Shown one piece after another: positions 40,301-48,741 of a DNA stretch of 64,000 bases (the first letter of the stretch is position 1; every line of letters begins with the position of its first letter). The position numbers and the translations under genes were made by a program. Source of the DNA: Pseudoalteromonas luteoviolacea S2607 (GTDB lineage: Bacteria > Pseudomonadota > Gammaproteobacteria > Enterobacterales > Alteromonadaceae); assembly GCF_001625575.1 (NCBI RefSeq), contig NZ_AUXV01000001.1:62001-126000 (forward strand), in the 5' to 3' direction. The notes below the pieces were generated by a model. The model was not told the DNA's origin. It searched no databases and saw nothing but the letters and a program-made list of their open reading frames with translations.

Positions 40301-42376
40301 AGGCGTTCCAGATAAACGACCTGATTGTGTATCAAAAGTCGCCCATGATGGCTTATTCACGATAGAGAAAGTTAAGTCATCTTTATTCTGATCTGACGCA
40401 GTTGGTGTAAAGCTATATACTCTACCAGCGCCAACGGTAAGTTCAGGTTTACCGCCAATGACTGGTGCTACATCGCCTAATTTAGGGCAGGTATCACCGA
40501 ATAAAATTTCTGCAAACTCTGGGTTATCAACAAATGGGTTACGGTTACCTTGTTGTTCAACGATGCGTTGGTGTCTATCAAGCTCTAACTGATCAATCGT
40601 ATCTTCACGATGCCAATCCATGAGATTACACAGTACACCTAAAGTTGGTGAACTACTTGCGCTGATATTGTTCACAAGTTCAAGATCTGGCATGCCACCG
40701 TCTGTGCCATCATAGCGCACGGCCATGTAGAACATCATACGGGCGGTATCACCTTTTACTGCATCTCTTGGTTCAAATGAGTCACTGTCAGTAAAGTTAC
40801 CAGGGGCGTTATCAACTGGGTTACCACCGTCATCATAGTCTTTGCTACTACGTGTTGAGTTAACCTTTACATCGGTTGGTCTCAAATGGTGAATATCGGT
40901 ATAACCATATTGACCTTCGCTCGGAAAGCCATGGGATTTTGGCCAGCTATGCTCGCGGTTCCAATCCGTTGTGCCACCACCATTGGTGTTTTTGTCCTGA
41001 CTTCTACCTGTGTAAAACAGCAATACATTGCTTGGATTATTAGGATCTTCGTCGGTATATTTTAAGGCATCCCACACTTGCGAGTACGTCATTCTTTGCT
41101 GACCTTGCCTCGCAATCTGCGACAATGCATTTTCTAGCTCAGTACCCACTTTGCCAATCGCCGAGGCATAGTAAGTATTGTAATCATAGTTACTACCCGG
41201 CTTGTCTGTTACGGTAATCGAAAATGCCGGTAGGCTCGCAGGTGCATTAACACCATCAGACACTGAAATGACGATGTTGTCATTGCTGCCTACATCTGAC
41301 TCAGCTGGTGCGCCCGAAAGCTTGCCCGTTGCCGTATCAAAAGCCGCCCAGCTTGGCTTGTTCGTAATTGAAAATACCAAATCGTCGTTTTCAAGATCGA
41401 TGACAACGGGTGTAAAGGCATAATTTCTAGTGGCCTGCACTGAAGTGCTTGGCGAGCCAGATATCACAGGCGCATCATTGGTACCTGCTGCTCTTACTAA
41501 GATTGAGAACCCGTTGAGCGCATTGGTCACAGTGCCATCATTCACTGTGATAACAATGTTGTCGTATGTACCGATATCAGACGCCGTTGGCGTACCTGAT
41601 AATTTGCCTGTGGTCGTATCAAAGCTTGCCCAGCTCGGCTTATTCTCGATGGCAAACACCAGCGTGTCATTATCTAAGTTGGTTACAGTTGGAGTAAATA
41701 CGTAGTTATCAGTGGCATTCACTATGCCTTTTGGTGTACCACTTATTTCTGATGGAATATTACCACTGCCACCACATGCAGCGACACCGGAACAACCTAG
41801 GCCGTCAAAGGTGTTCTTTGCAAAGCCAACCCACTCGTTCGCAGGGTCAAAGGCGTCATCAATAACGGTATCGCCATTTTCAATGCCAATCTTGCGGCGT
41901 AGCGTTTTGTCTTTTGTACTTGTATCGCCCGAACCCCAGCTGCTGCCAGGATCTGTACCCACTTGGCCAATACTGTCAACAATTACGCCGTTGACTAACA
42001 GGGTTAGTGCATCATCCCCATTAAAGTATGTTGCAGTACTCGCAACGTCGCCGAGCGCTTTTAGCTCATCGCTTGCACCATTGTTGTACAGTACATAACT
42101 TCCACCCGCGGCCAGCGTCCCTGACAAAGTCAAAGGCGTCACGTCATCAAGCTTTTTGCCATTCGCGGTTAATGCAATGCTAACCGTGCTTAGATCGATG
42201 CTGTTGCTACCAAAGTTGGTTATTTCTAACGCTTTATTATTGCTGCTACCTTCAATGTACTCAGTGAAGATAACATTCGCACTGGCTTGACCTGCAACGA
42301 TACTTGAGCACAGCCCCATGGCTATACAGCGCCTCAAGTATCGCAGTTTAGTGCGATGCTTATTATTAGAGTTCAT
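34352..42376 (-). CDS. Giant secreted dual nuclease (endonuclease I plus ExeM/NucH-type EEP nuclease)
   Basis: 2674 residues. Approximate domains: signal 1-33; lamin-tail domain 33-200; two putative-Ig repeats 205-390; endonuclease I-type DNase 395-635, with NREHSWPKSHGFPSEG and YTDIHHLRPTDVKVNSTRS carrying the beta-beta-alpha metal His; two more Ig repeats 635-825; second lamin-tail domain 827-975; OB-fold 1030-1240; endonuclease/exonuclease/phosphatase domain 1265-1580 (SFNVLNYF, LMEIENNGYGD, NHFRSKGGSCG, ILGDFNAY, SLDHML, SDHDPV all present); cadherin-like repeats 1590-2010; Calx-beta 2040-2140; a DxDxDG calcium segment near 2260; choice-of-anchor U-like domain 2300-2440; two more repeats; and a C-terminal hydrophobic segment ending PGLLRRRR. 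Both nuclease sites look intact. It should degrade extracellular DNA, perhaps at the cell surface. Confidence 0.88.
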   Translation of the reverse strand: MNSNNKHRTKLRYLRRCIAMGLCSSIVAGQASANVIFTEYIEGSSNNKALEITNFGSNSIDLSTVSIALTANGKKLDDVTPLTLSGTLAAGGSYVLYNNGASDELKALGDVASTATYFNGDDALTLLVNGVIVDSIGQVGTDPGSSWGSGDTSTKDKTLRRKIGIENGDTVIDDAFDPANEWVGFAKNTFDGLGCSGVAACGGSGNIPSEISGTPKGIVNATDNYVFTPTVTNLDNDTLVFAIENKPSWASFDTTTGKLSGTPTASDIGTYDNIVITVNDGTVTNALNGFSILVRAAGTNDAPVISGSPSTSVQATRNYAFTPVVIDLENDDLVFSITNKPSWAAFDTATGKLSGAPAESDVGSNDNIVISVSDGVNAPASLPAFSITVTDKPGSNYDYNTYYASAIGKVGTELENALSQIARQGQQRMTYSQVWDALKYTDEDPNNPSNVLLFYTGRSQDKNTNGGGTTDWNREHSWPKSHGFPSEGQYGYTDIHHLRPTDVKVNSTRSSKDYDDGGNPVDNAPGNFTDSDSFEPRDAVKGDTARMMFYMAVRYDGTDGGMPDLELVNNISASSSPTLGVLCNLMDWHREDTIDQLELDRHQRIVEQQGNRNPFVDNPEFAEILFGDTCPKLGDVAPVIGGKPELTVGAGRVYSFTPTASDQNKDDLTFSIVNKPSWATFDTQSGRLSGTPAVADIAVYENIQISVTDGKSTVSLPSFNIEVVDPSTIKNPPTISGKPNTSAVVDVAYSFKPQANDVDNDTLTFSITNKPTWATFNTQNGELSGTPSSKDIGITSNIVIGVTDGNTDVVNLPEFSIQVSEKVEASKVIFTEYIEGSSSNKAVEITNFTGATLDLSRVTITLADNGKPLTTEGLRTQTLSGELKHGETHVIANSSANDEIKSRQDSTSTITYFNGDDALVLMVDGQVADVFGQVGTDPGSAWGSGDTSTKDKTLRRKDGITSGDTVLDDAFDPSVEWEGFAKNTADGLGCSGVSACGTDGGSTPPQVQIGACSDPATLISAIQGNGKSSPLVDQSVVIEGVVVASFQNAGQHGGFFIQEEDQHADRDSKTSEGIFVADTNTKVKVGEQVRVLGKVVEKYDLTQISTVTDTISCATDVLTQVTPTEVNLPFAKDFDQESLEGMWISMPQKLHVTLSHNFTKYGEIYLSQGMRMQPTNKFRKDDPRRLELAELNARNVLLVDDNSTQSNPEEISYYPDFSADKPLRSGAQASNMSGVIHYTYGNYKLIPTSVPSFEQSNPRRTKPTERKSEQHIRVASFNVLNYFVDFNGRGANNEKEFNRQRSKVIRAILASDSDVVGLMEIENNGYGDNSAIKNLIDGLNERDDVNDWAFIDPKLDQVGTDSVTVGIIYRANRVAPQGTAQVITDAPFDEATRAHRPPMLQSFKPINGGKEVRVVVNHFRSKGGSCGADMDDAVEGACNGQRVLAAKTVIAALTKANGEATTNTVIQSADAPVYAILGDFNAYAYEAPMLEFYNAGFANLSIEKEAGDNYSYYYSGVAGSLDHMLTASTSVDSVVQTMHWHINADEAAGLDYNTEGKSEDQQSKWFSESPYRSSDHDPVITDFDLEAVVIPDNQAPVANDDTADAVQGDTVTIDVLANDTDADANALTITAATLVSGSGEVRFSDAQVSYVPSADFVGEALISYTIADGNGGTASANIVVNVIAKNKAPVAVNDTASVLEDQVVTIAVLGNDSDENVATLKVSSATLTSGSGQVEFSGSEVTYTPAANFNGAAQISYVIRDEEGLTDSAHIAVTVAPQNDAPTVVNDSVVVSAKALAEIDVLANDSDIDGDALRITTASADIGNVVIDGNVLLYNAPALNSGSATISYAISDGSATSEGTVSVQISTANLAPVAADDFVQLDANQSTVTVAVLNNDRDPDGDKLSLVAVNADAGNAVIADNQIVFSTNDTFNGVAQVRYAISDGFGGRAEAVLEIRQDQPSAPVITVPADLTVNATGQLTKVELGVATAVDGNGEPVAVELVGSNFLPSGENKVYWQACDTEDVCAKAVQLVNVRPMVSMPAPSQIIVEGQTATVPVVLSGEHFEYPVIIDFAVSGTASEDDYTMAAGKLTIESGTRGEITVETLLDEVNDSDETLVISLDTTGLNASVEQHHQITIVESNIAPELTLNAKQQGEARSIMVTEQGLITITAEVLDQNSADTHIIEWTAQDGLTNESNDSTVFSINAAELSVGVYQISAKAIDNEGLFDTQSVVFKVVSEQPTLDENADSDGDLLNDAMEGFGDDDADGIPNYLDPIDVQCNVLPSSGNNWGSSLIEVEAGVCMSLGGLGLSSDNNAASLSAEEAVNTGLVNADEGVENRGGIFDFVVNMPSGTDSVKVVLPQQAVVPANAQYRKYLPNQGWVTFSAQNGNAIHSAMGQEGYCPSINDASWQEGLIEGAWCVRLTLVDGGEYDADGVKNGKIVDPGGVGVTRSDNKAPVAMDDTQEVVRNESVVIDVLTNDADADGDTLYVINAVAERGTVTINNDSSLQYQSALDYVGADTIQYTVSDGKGATSTALVSVNIVAKAQVQNQAPIVVDETAEMYNDQTITVDVISNDADPEGGKLTLISATAESGEVTFTDSSITFKPAANSEGKVAINYVIVDEHNAQASGTLSVTVNFRPSGSSEPEKVEISSGSMPVLMLLLVIPGLLRRRR

Positions 42377-43050
42377 ATTTTTCCCGTGTGTTTATTACTC
42401 TGTTTTATCATTTTGAGTTAAATTGGTTTTATTTAGGGTACAAATATTCCCAAAGTAAAATGGGAGGCGAATATAATACTCTATTATGAACTTTTTATTA
42501 AAAATGAATTAAAGATAAGACATCAAATGGCAACAATTGAAACGAGGTTAATTTAACACTAGATCGAATAAAAGTACCATAAAGGGGACATATGTCCGCG
42601 TGTAAGTAGCTGATTAATTTATACTAATAAGATGATAAAGTTACATATCAATTGATTAACCGTAGAGAACTACAAACCTACTCAAGCGATAAAAAACATA
42701 AATAAAACATGATGAAAACATTTGAAACACAAAATAAACACAATAGAACGTTCTAATTTTCACAATTATTTACAAACTGTTTATTTTTTACTCTATAGAC
42801 ATCTTTAATTACTTCATAAATCTGAACAAAAACCATGCAATACGACCGCAACGGCTGTAATTAAATATCTGATTAACACCGTCCGCTTTATCCTTTTCAG
42901 TGCTTAAATACGCTAAAACCTAAATAATTATTGCCAAACGACTTGGCAATAAAACGCTTGGCTTATGGTTTAATATCATTAATATGCGACAATCTAGACT
43001 GAATGAGTTCCCATGTGTCAGGCGGTTCAATGGGTAAAAAGGCTTAACAG
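42377..43050. other. AT-rich intergenic region
   Basis: 674 bases between divergent genes (nuclease leftward, SDR rightward), so it should hold both promoters. No gene seen. An inverted repeat TTGCCAA, ACGAC, TTGGCAA lies at 42931-42949 and could be an operator or a small hairpin. Confidence 0.5.
42931..42949. promoter_or_regulatory. Inverted repeat upstream of the SDR gene
   Basis: TTGCCAAACGACTTGGCAA has seven-base arms and lies about 100 bases before the SDR start. Possible repressor site. Confidence 0.3.
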
Positions 43051-43950
43051 ATGAAGGTATTGGTAACAGGCTCCGCAGGTAGAGTAGGACGCGCGATTTA
43101 TATCAAGCTCATGCAAAACTATGAGGTTGTCGGATTGGATCTCACGCCTTGCTCAACGGCAGACTTTGTCGGAGATATTCGCGATCGTACGCTTGTACGC
43201 GATGCCCTAGACGGGGTAGATGTCGTAATCCATACCGCAGCCTTACACGCTCCTCACGTTGGTCTAAAGAGCGAACAGTCTTTTCAAGAAATCAATGTCG
43301 ACGCGACACACCAGCTCGCTTTACAAGGTATTGCAGCAGGCATAAAACAACTTGTGTTCACCAGCACCACGGCTTTGTATGGTTACGCCTCGACTCCTGA
43401 AGGCACAGCAGGTTGGATAAACGAGCAAACAGCCCCGCAGCCAAAATCTATTTATCATAAAAGTAAAATACGTGCAGAGTACGAGTTAGAAGCCATTGCG
43501 AAAAAACACGGCTTGCCTGTTACAGTCCTACAAATGTCGAGGTGTTTTCCAGAACCAGCTGATTTAATGGCGGTATATCGCTTAACGCGAGGTATTGATG
43601 CCAGAGATGTGGCACTCGCTCACATGTGTGCGATTAAAAAGTGCCTTGCAGGGTTCAATCGTTTTATAATTTCGGGTAAGACGCCATTTAGTCGTTCAGA
43701 TACGTCAGAGCTATTTCACTGCGCTGACAAACTATTAGCACAGCAGTGCCCAAAAATCGCAGCGGCATTTCAAGCGAGAGATTGGGTATTACCAAAACGC
43801 TTAGATAGAGTTTATGATTCGTCTTTGGCACAAACCCAGTTGGAATGGAACCCGAAATATGGCTTTGAGCATGTCCTGACATTGCTCGATAACGACTTTG
43901 CAGAAGTACTCCCTGTATTAAAAACCCCAAAAAAACAACCTAGCAATTAG
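43051..43950 (+). CDS. NAD-dependent epimerase/dehydratase (extended SDR)
   Basis: 299 residues. MKVLVTGSAGRVGRAIYIKL has the GxxGxxG nucleotide-binding loop; DIRD and HTAALHAPH follow; the catalytic YHKSK Tyr-Lys pair is at about residue 134, preceded by FTSTTALYG. The C-terminal part is the substrate domain. Such enzymes act on nucleotide sugars or related alcohols. No sugar-pathway neighbours are present, so the substrate is unknown. Confidence 0.85.
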   Translation: MKVLVTGSAGRVGRAIYIKLMQNYEVVGLDLTPCSTADFVGDIRDRTLVRDALDGVDVVIHTAALHAPHVGLKSEQSFQEINVDATHQLALQGIAAGIKQLVFTSTTALYGYASTPEGTAGWINEQTAPQPKSIYHKSKIRAEYELEAIAKKHGLPVTVLQMSRCFPEPADLMAVYRLTRGIDARDVALAHMCAIKKCLAGFNRFIISGKTPFSRSDTSELFHCADKLLAQQCPKIAAAFQARDWVLPKRLDRVYDSSLAQTQLEWNPKYGFEHVLTLLDNDFAEVLPVLKTPKKQPSN

Positions 43951-44044
43951 CCACCGTTGTATTTACGGTTAACACAAGTGCTTTTAATATAGTCATAAAT
44001 TAAACATAAGTGCGCATATTACAATATGTGATTGGTGTAGATAC

Positions 44045-44533
44045 ATGATATCAAATAGTATCGATGGTATTACGAGAGATTTATTCTACCAAGATGGTAG
44101 CTGTAGAGATTTTAACTTTAAAGCGAAGAAATCGGAGCATATTGTTGCGCTCATTACGTGGTTTCAAGAACGCTATAACACCCTATCATGCTATGGTGAT
44201 TTAGGTGAATTTTCAGATTTCTCCTCTTGTAATTCGCGCCTAACAACATTGCGCCCATCTCAATATGTTCAGATAATATGCCAAGATACGTCTACTCTAA
44301 TCAAACATATACAAGTGTTTTTATATATAGAGGAAAATGGGAGTATTGATGTCGAAATCTCCTTTTTTGCGCAAGACATTGACAGGAGTCAATTCGAGCT
44401 AGGCCCATTTCTAGCACTCCTCAAAACTTGGCAAATCTTAGCACAAGCAGATATTGGTTATTTGCGCTATGAGAATGCCAGCTGGCACTTTGGTGATAAA
44501 AACGATGTGATTTATATTTCAACGTTGAAGTAA
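44045..44533 (+). CDS. Hypothetical protein
   Basis: 162 residues: MISNSIDGITRDLFYQDGSC, then HIVALITWFQERYNTLSCYG, then FGDKNDVIYISTLK. Soluble, mixed alpha/beta, with no recognised motif. The start follows GGTG at a short distance. It stands alone between the SDR and desaturase genes. Confidence 0.55.
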   Translation: MISNSIDGITRDLFYQDGSCRDFNFKAKKSEHIVALITWFQERYNTLSCYGDLGEFSDFSSCNSRLTTLRPSQYVQIICQDTSTLIKHIQVFLYIEENGSIDVEISFFAQDIDRSQFELGPFLALLKTWQILAQADIGYLRYENASWHFGDKNDVIYISTLK

Positions 44534-44726
44534 TAACCTATAACCATAAAATAAACTTTCTTATAATATAAATACGTATAGAAGTAATTCATAGAACCCT
44601 ATTGCTTACGCCCACTTGAACAAGGTATAAATTAACTGCAATATATAAATACTATGTACAAATCCGCAGGCAGATATAACTATTCGATTAGTTTGACTTG
44701 TACTCATAGGTATTTGAAGGAACAAT

Positions 44727-45692
44727 ATGAAAAATACAAAAAGAGTGACAGCATCCCACCCTGACAGTGCATTCCAAGGAAACGTCGCTTGGAGCCCCTA
44801 TAAATCCATGTGGTTTATGACAAACTTATTCATTGCGTTGTTTGTAGCCCCGTTTTATCTATCTTTGTCTAGCTTTATTGTCTTTTTACTGCTTTCATTT
44901 ATCACGCTCTGCTTTGGGCACTCTTTAGGCATGCACCGCCTATTAATTCATCGCTCGTACGAATGTCCACTGTGGATGGAATATACTTTTGTCTACTTAG
45001 GTGTGCTGGTAGGTATGGCTGGACCTGTCGGTATGTTAAAACGACATGATCTTCGTGATTGGGCGCAGCAGCAACCCAAGTGTCACAGCTTTTTACGCCA
45101 CGGTTCACACATTTTGAAAGATGGCTGGTGGCAATTGAATTGCGACTTAAAGCTGCAATATCCTCCTAACTACAAAGTTGAAAGCCGCATCTCACAAAGT
45201 CGATTTTACAGATTTATTGAATCCACTTGGCTCTTGCACGCAATATTGCCTGCACTCCCGCTTTACTTAGTAGGCGGTATTAGCTGGGTCGCATGGGGGC
45301 TTTGTGTCCGCGTCGTTGTGTCAGTTGGTGGTCATTGGCTAGTTGGATATTTTGCACATAACCAAGGCGAACGGACATGGGCAGTCGAAGGAGCTGCAGT
45401 TCAGGGACATAATATTCGAATTGCAGGGTTGTTATCAATGGGGGAAGCTTGGCATAACAATCATCACGCGTTTCCAGGTTCTGCCATGCTGGGACTATAC
45501 AAAAATGAGCCTGATCCCGGATGGAGTGTACTTAATGCCTTACATAACCTTGGATTAGTTAAAAATATTGTACTACCAGAAAACCTACCAGAACGAAAAG
45601 AATTAATAACCGAAGCACATAACCTAGAAAACAGAGAAAAACGGAAGCCGGAAGAATGCGAAATTGCGAATAAACTTAAAAAAATTAAATAG
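44727..45692 (+). CDS. Fatty acid desaturase family protein with atypical second His box
   Basis: 321 residues with four or so membrane helices. Box 1 is HSLGMH (HxxxxH). Box 3 is GEAWHNNHHAFPGSA (HNxHH). The usual middle HRxHH box is replaced by RHDLRDWAQQQPKCH, a variant I recall from a separate desaturase-like branch. These di-iron membrane enzymes introduce double bonds into acyl chains. Clear GAAGGA ribosome binding site. The next gene begins 29 bases downstream. Confidence 0.75.
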   Translation: MKNTKRVTASHPDSAFQGNVAWSPYKSMWFMTNLFIALFVAPFYLSLSSFIVFLLLSFITLCFGHSLGMHRLLIHRSYECPLWMEYTFVYLGVLVGMAGPVGMLKRHDLRDWAQQQPKCHSFLRHGSHILKDGWWQLNCDLKLQYPPNYKVESRISQSRFYRFIESTWLLHAILPALPLYLVGGISWVAWGLCVRVVVSVGGHWLVGYFAHNQGERTWAVEGAAVQGHNIRIAGLLSMGEAWHNNHHAFPGSAMLGLYKNEPDPGWSVLNALHNLGLVKNIVLPENLPERKELITEAHNLENREKRKPEECEIANKLKKIK

Positions 45693-45721
45693 GCGACGCA
45701 TGAAATATAAGAGGAGAAAAC

Positions 45722-46081
45722 ATGCTGGTTTGGGATGAAACCGATGTATTAACGGTCTTGGAAGTTATTCCACAAGTTGACTGTGATGGTATATGGCACA
45801 GATATGAGGTCGAAAAAGACGGTATTAAACTGACGATTCATATTTATCAGTATGATGGAGACATTAGCTTCGAACTCATAAATAGTGCAAATAATATGAG
45901 CCTGTTTTCGATGTCGCTAGTGAATTGTAGTGGCATTTTGAGAAAGAAAGATAATACTGGTGAGTACCTTCAATTTGCGCCTGCAAACTGTTTTAGTCAT
46001 CGTTACGACGGCCAAACCACGATACCTTACGGCGTTCGAGTAATGGTGAACCCAAGCATCAATGTTTCGCTTTACCGATAA
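45722..46081 (+). CDS. Hypothetical protein downstream of the desaturase
   Basis: 119 residues: MLVWDETDVLTVLEVIPQVD, then YEVEKDGIKLTIHIYQYDGD, then GVRVMVNPSINVSLYR. Beta-rich and soluble, with a strong AGAGGAG ribosome binding site. It is co-oriented with and close to the desaturase gene, so probably co-transcribed. No family recognised. Confidence 0.55.
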   Translation: MLVWDETDVLTVLEVIPQVDCDGIWHRYEVEKDGIKLTIHIYQYDGDISFELINSANNMSLFSMSLVNCSGILRKKDNTGEYLQFAPANCFSHRYDGQTTIPYGVRVMVNPSINVSLYR

Positions 46082-46180
46082 CCAACAGGAAATATTACTG
46101 AGATATAAATAACGCTCAATAAACCTATAAGCTATTTGAGCAGTACTGCACAAGAAACAGTGAGGAGCCTGAGTCAAAGG

Positions 46181-46783
46181 ATGGAATCTACGAGCACATA
46201 CAAACCTTATTTTACATTCGCAATATGCATACTCACACTGTGTGTGTCATTGTTCGTCGCACTTCAAGTTTCAGGTTCCTTTTTTGGTAAGTCCCGAATT
46301 ATCTATCTCGCTGACTATGGTGGCATTACCTTACAAAGCATTAAAGACATGGAGCTTTGGCGATTTTTAGCAGCGCAGCTTGTTCATGTTCATCAAAAAC
46401 ATATGCTGTATAACGTACTGTCAATTCTATTAATTGGGGTTATTTTAGAGCGATACATAGGCCATAAATACATGTTCGCTGTCTGGCTAATCGGCGGTGG
46501 TGTAGGCACGGCCTTCACCACCGCGCTAGGCGCTGCGCCATGGAATACTGGCACAGGTGCTTCGCAAGCCGCCTTGGCTTTTGCTGGGTTTGGTCTCTTA
46601 TTTTTCGCAACACAAAGAAGAAGCCAGTACTCTCTTATCATCGCAATATTATTTGCGATATTGCCCGCTTTATACCTCGATTTAAAAACAGCAGGCTACC
46701 CAAAGCCAACTCATATTTTAAGCTTTACAATCGGAGTCATAATTGCAGCTTGGTACACATGGCGACCCAAATTAAAGGGTTAG
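46181..46783 (+). CDS. Rhomboid-family intramembrane serine protease
   Basis: About 200 residues, six membrane helices. LWRFLAAQLVHVHQKHMLYN is the rhomboid WRxxxxxxxH...HxxxN segment, GTGASQAALAFAGFG holds the catalytic Ser (GASQ in place of the common GASG), and HILSFTIG supplies the catalytic His. The family cuts membrane segments of substrates. A TTG 45 bases upstream could extend the N-terminus; I chose the ATG. Rhombosortases, which trim C-terminal membrane tails with Arg clusters, are in this superfamily. Confidence 0.75.
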   Translation: MESTSTYKPYFTFAICILTLCVSLFVALQVSGSFFGKSRIIYLADYGGITLQSIKDMELWRFLAAQLVHVHQKHMLYNVLSILLIGVILERYIGHKYMFAVWLIGGGVGTAFTTALGAAPWNTGTGASQAALAFAGFGLLFFATQRRSQYSLIIAILFAILPALYLDLKTAGYPKPTHILSFTIGVIIAAWYTWRPKLKG

Positions 46784-46816
46784 CTCGTGGGTTTTTAGAT
46801 CTATGTGCAAGTAGTA

Positions 46817-47419
46817 CTACACTTTTTTTAGTGCCACTCTCGACCAAGTAACCTGTTGCTTATTCGGCAGTTTACTTGGTTGATTTTCGAGCTGAAGAAT
46901 AACTTCAAAGCCAAATTCTTTAGCATATTCAACAAGCTCTTTTGCACTTGTTGGGAACACATGAGTTCCTCCACCAGCGGGACCGTGTCTGAGTGAAATA
47001 GCGCATACTGCATTGTGCGCCATTAAAGATGAAAGTCGCTTTATACACCTTCGACGCTCTTCATAACTCAAGTGATGCCAAACACCATCCAAGAGCACAA
47101 AATTAAATTCACCCTCATCAATTGAGACTTTCTGTAGCGCTGGCAAGCTGTCGTTTAACCACAGAATATCCAACGTTTGGTAGCTTGCAACAGCCTCCTC
47201 AAGGAATGGTGCAAAAGGCTCTATCGCCACAACTTCGTAGCCAAGCCTGCTAAGCGCTGCTGCATTTTGGCCGACTCCGCATCCTGCGTCTAAAACTCGT
47301 GCAGGCTGTGGTGGTAAAAACTTTAAAAAATCCTGATTAATGTCCTCAAACTTCAGATTTACACTGGCGGTTACAAACGCATCAATCACTTTTTCATACC
47401 CTTGAGTCCCTAAAACCAA
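46817..47419 (-). CDS. Class I SAM-dependent methyltransferase
   Basis: 200 residues. VLDAGCGVGQNAAALSRLGY is motif I (GxGxG) and VVAIEPFAPFLEEA gives the acidic ribose-binding strand; FVLLDGVWHHLSYEERRRCI is motif II-III of the Methyltransf_11/12 group. The substrate is unknown; the closest relatives act on small molecules. It converges with the rhomboid gene. Confidence 0.82.
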   Translation of the reverse strand: MVLGTQGYEKVIDAFVTASVNLKFEDINQDFLKFLPPQPARVLDAGCGVGQNAAALSRLGYEVVAIEPFAPFLEEAVASYQTLDILWLNDSLPALQKVSIDEGEFNFVLLDGVWHHLSYEERRRCIKRLSSLMAHNAVCAISLRHGPAGGGTHVFPTSAKELVEYAKEFGFEVILQLENQPSKLPNKQQVTWSRVALKKV

Positions 47420-47880
47420 CTCTATTTCTCCTCTCGTTTTCTTTATCGTTTTGATTTAGCCCCCTGCAAACAGGGGGAGCAATATTCCGTCACTCCATCA
47501 TTCTTGTCTCATGACGGCGCTAAACTCAGACCTACCATCTTCGAATTACCCTTCAACTCACATCCAACCTAAATAGCTACCATGCATTGAAAAACGCTTG
47601 CCCGATTTTGCTGCAAGTCTGGGGCAGAGTGTTTTTCATAACCAGAGTACACGCATACTACAAACCGAAAAAAATCATGTCACTGAGAAGTTCAATAGGA
47701 TGGAAAGCTTCAGGTTCACTCATAAAATTACATACCATGATAGTATTTTACTCCCCTCGACTTCCGGTTATCTAGCAGCGCTGACTAAAATAAATAACTT
47801 CATAAAAAACATAACAGTAAAGATCAATTAGCTAATCCAACATATACTAAAATCGCTTTTATAAAACAAAAAGGGAAATC
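47420..47880. other. Intergenic region with a GC hairpin
   Basis: 461 bases between divergent genes. CCCCCTG, CAAA, CAGGGGG at 47460-47477 lies upstream of the methyltransferase start. No gene seen; promoters for both flanking genes are expected here. Confidence 0.45.
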
Positions 47881-48432
47881 ATGAAAATTAAAGCGATATT
47901 AATTTGTCTTTCAATGGGCATGAGTGCCAATTTGGCCGCAAATTCGGTCTCATATAATGCCACGGAATGTGTACAAAGGTATGTCAACCCTGGTGAGGAA
48001 ACATTGAAATATAGGCATCGTTCATCGTCAAGCATCGAGAATGCCACAGCCCAAGATATCTATGTATATTGCCCGCTTAACTTACAGCAAAACACACAAA
48101 TCGAATCCGTGCATGCATATTTTAATTTGGCCAGTAAACACCCCAGTGCCAATGCTGCGTGTACTTTAGAAATTAAAGGAATGGCAAACCCTAGTGTGAG
48201 GCTATCGACTACTTCAGGCACATTTGAACGCGCCTCAAGACTCACAATGAGACCCGCTGAAGATTACGAAGCACGTTTAGCTGCCTATCAAAGTTCATAC
48301 CAGAATACTTGGGGAGAAGATGTGTCTGCCCATTTAAATTGCATAATACCGAGAGTTTCTGATGAAGCCATAAATGGGCCATACGGTTACACTCGCATGG
48401 CTGGGTATGTAATTAATTATACTTCACTATAA
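47881..48432 (+). CDS. Secreted hypothetical protein
   Basis: 183 residues with signal peptide MKIKAILICLSMGMSANLAA. The mature protein has four Cys likely to form disulfides (NATECVQRY, YVYCPLNLQ, NAACTLEI, LNCIIPR) and a beta-rich look. AAAGGGA ribosome binding site. Monocistronic. No family recognised. Confidence 0.6.
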   Translation: MKIKAILICLSMGMSANLAANSVSYNATECVQRYVNPGEETLKYRHRSSSSIENATAQDIYVYCPLNLQQNTQIESVHAYFNLASKHPSANAACTLEIKGMANPSVRLSTTSGTFERASRLTMRPAEDYEARLAAYQSSYQNTWGEDVSAHLNCIIPRVSDEAINGPYGYTRMAGYVINYTSL

Positions 48433-48741
48433 GATGACATCAGGGAAGTGTTTATTTAAACGATATGCTTGTTAAAAGATAAACCCTTCCCTTTCACGAA
48501 TAAGTGGCTAGCCCCTTAATGATACATTTCATACCTATGCACTGTTTCTATTCTGAAACACGTCCTAACTAGTTTATTATTGCGTAAGCTTCATAGAGTT
48601 GCGTGTATTGGGGGGCTTAGTCATTCATCAAAGCCAAAGCGCCGCATAAAGTTGTGTTTAACTCAAAACAGCGCAAAGACATCAAAGTGAGCAAAAACCT
48701 CAAAGTTGTATCAGAGAATTCTAATAGTTAAGCATCAGTAT
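48433..48741. other. Intergenic region, nothing recognised
   Basis: 309 bases between a plus-strand and a minus-strand gene. I see no gene, repeat or clear terminator. Confidence 0.4.

Noticed and set aside
34536..42098. Many plus-strand frames of 60-128 codons
   Set aside because: All are antisense shadows of the giant nuclease gene, a result of its repeated Asp, Val and Ser-rich codons.
47587..47831. Two overlapping plus-strand frames of 62 and 77 codons
   Set aside because: No ribosome binding sites, weak codon pattern and no recognisable motif; more likely promoter region of the secreted protein at 47881.
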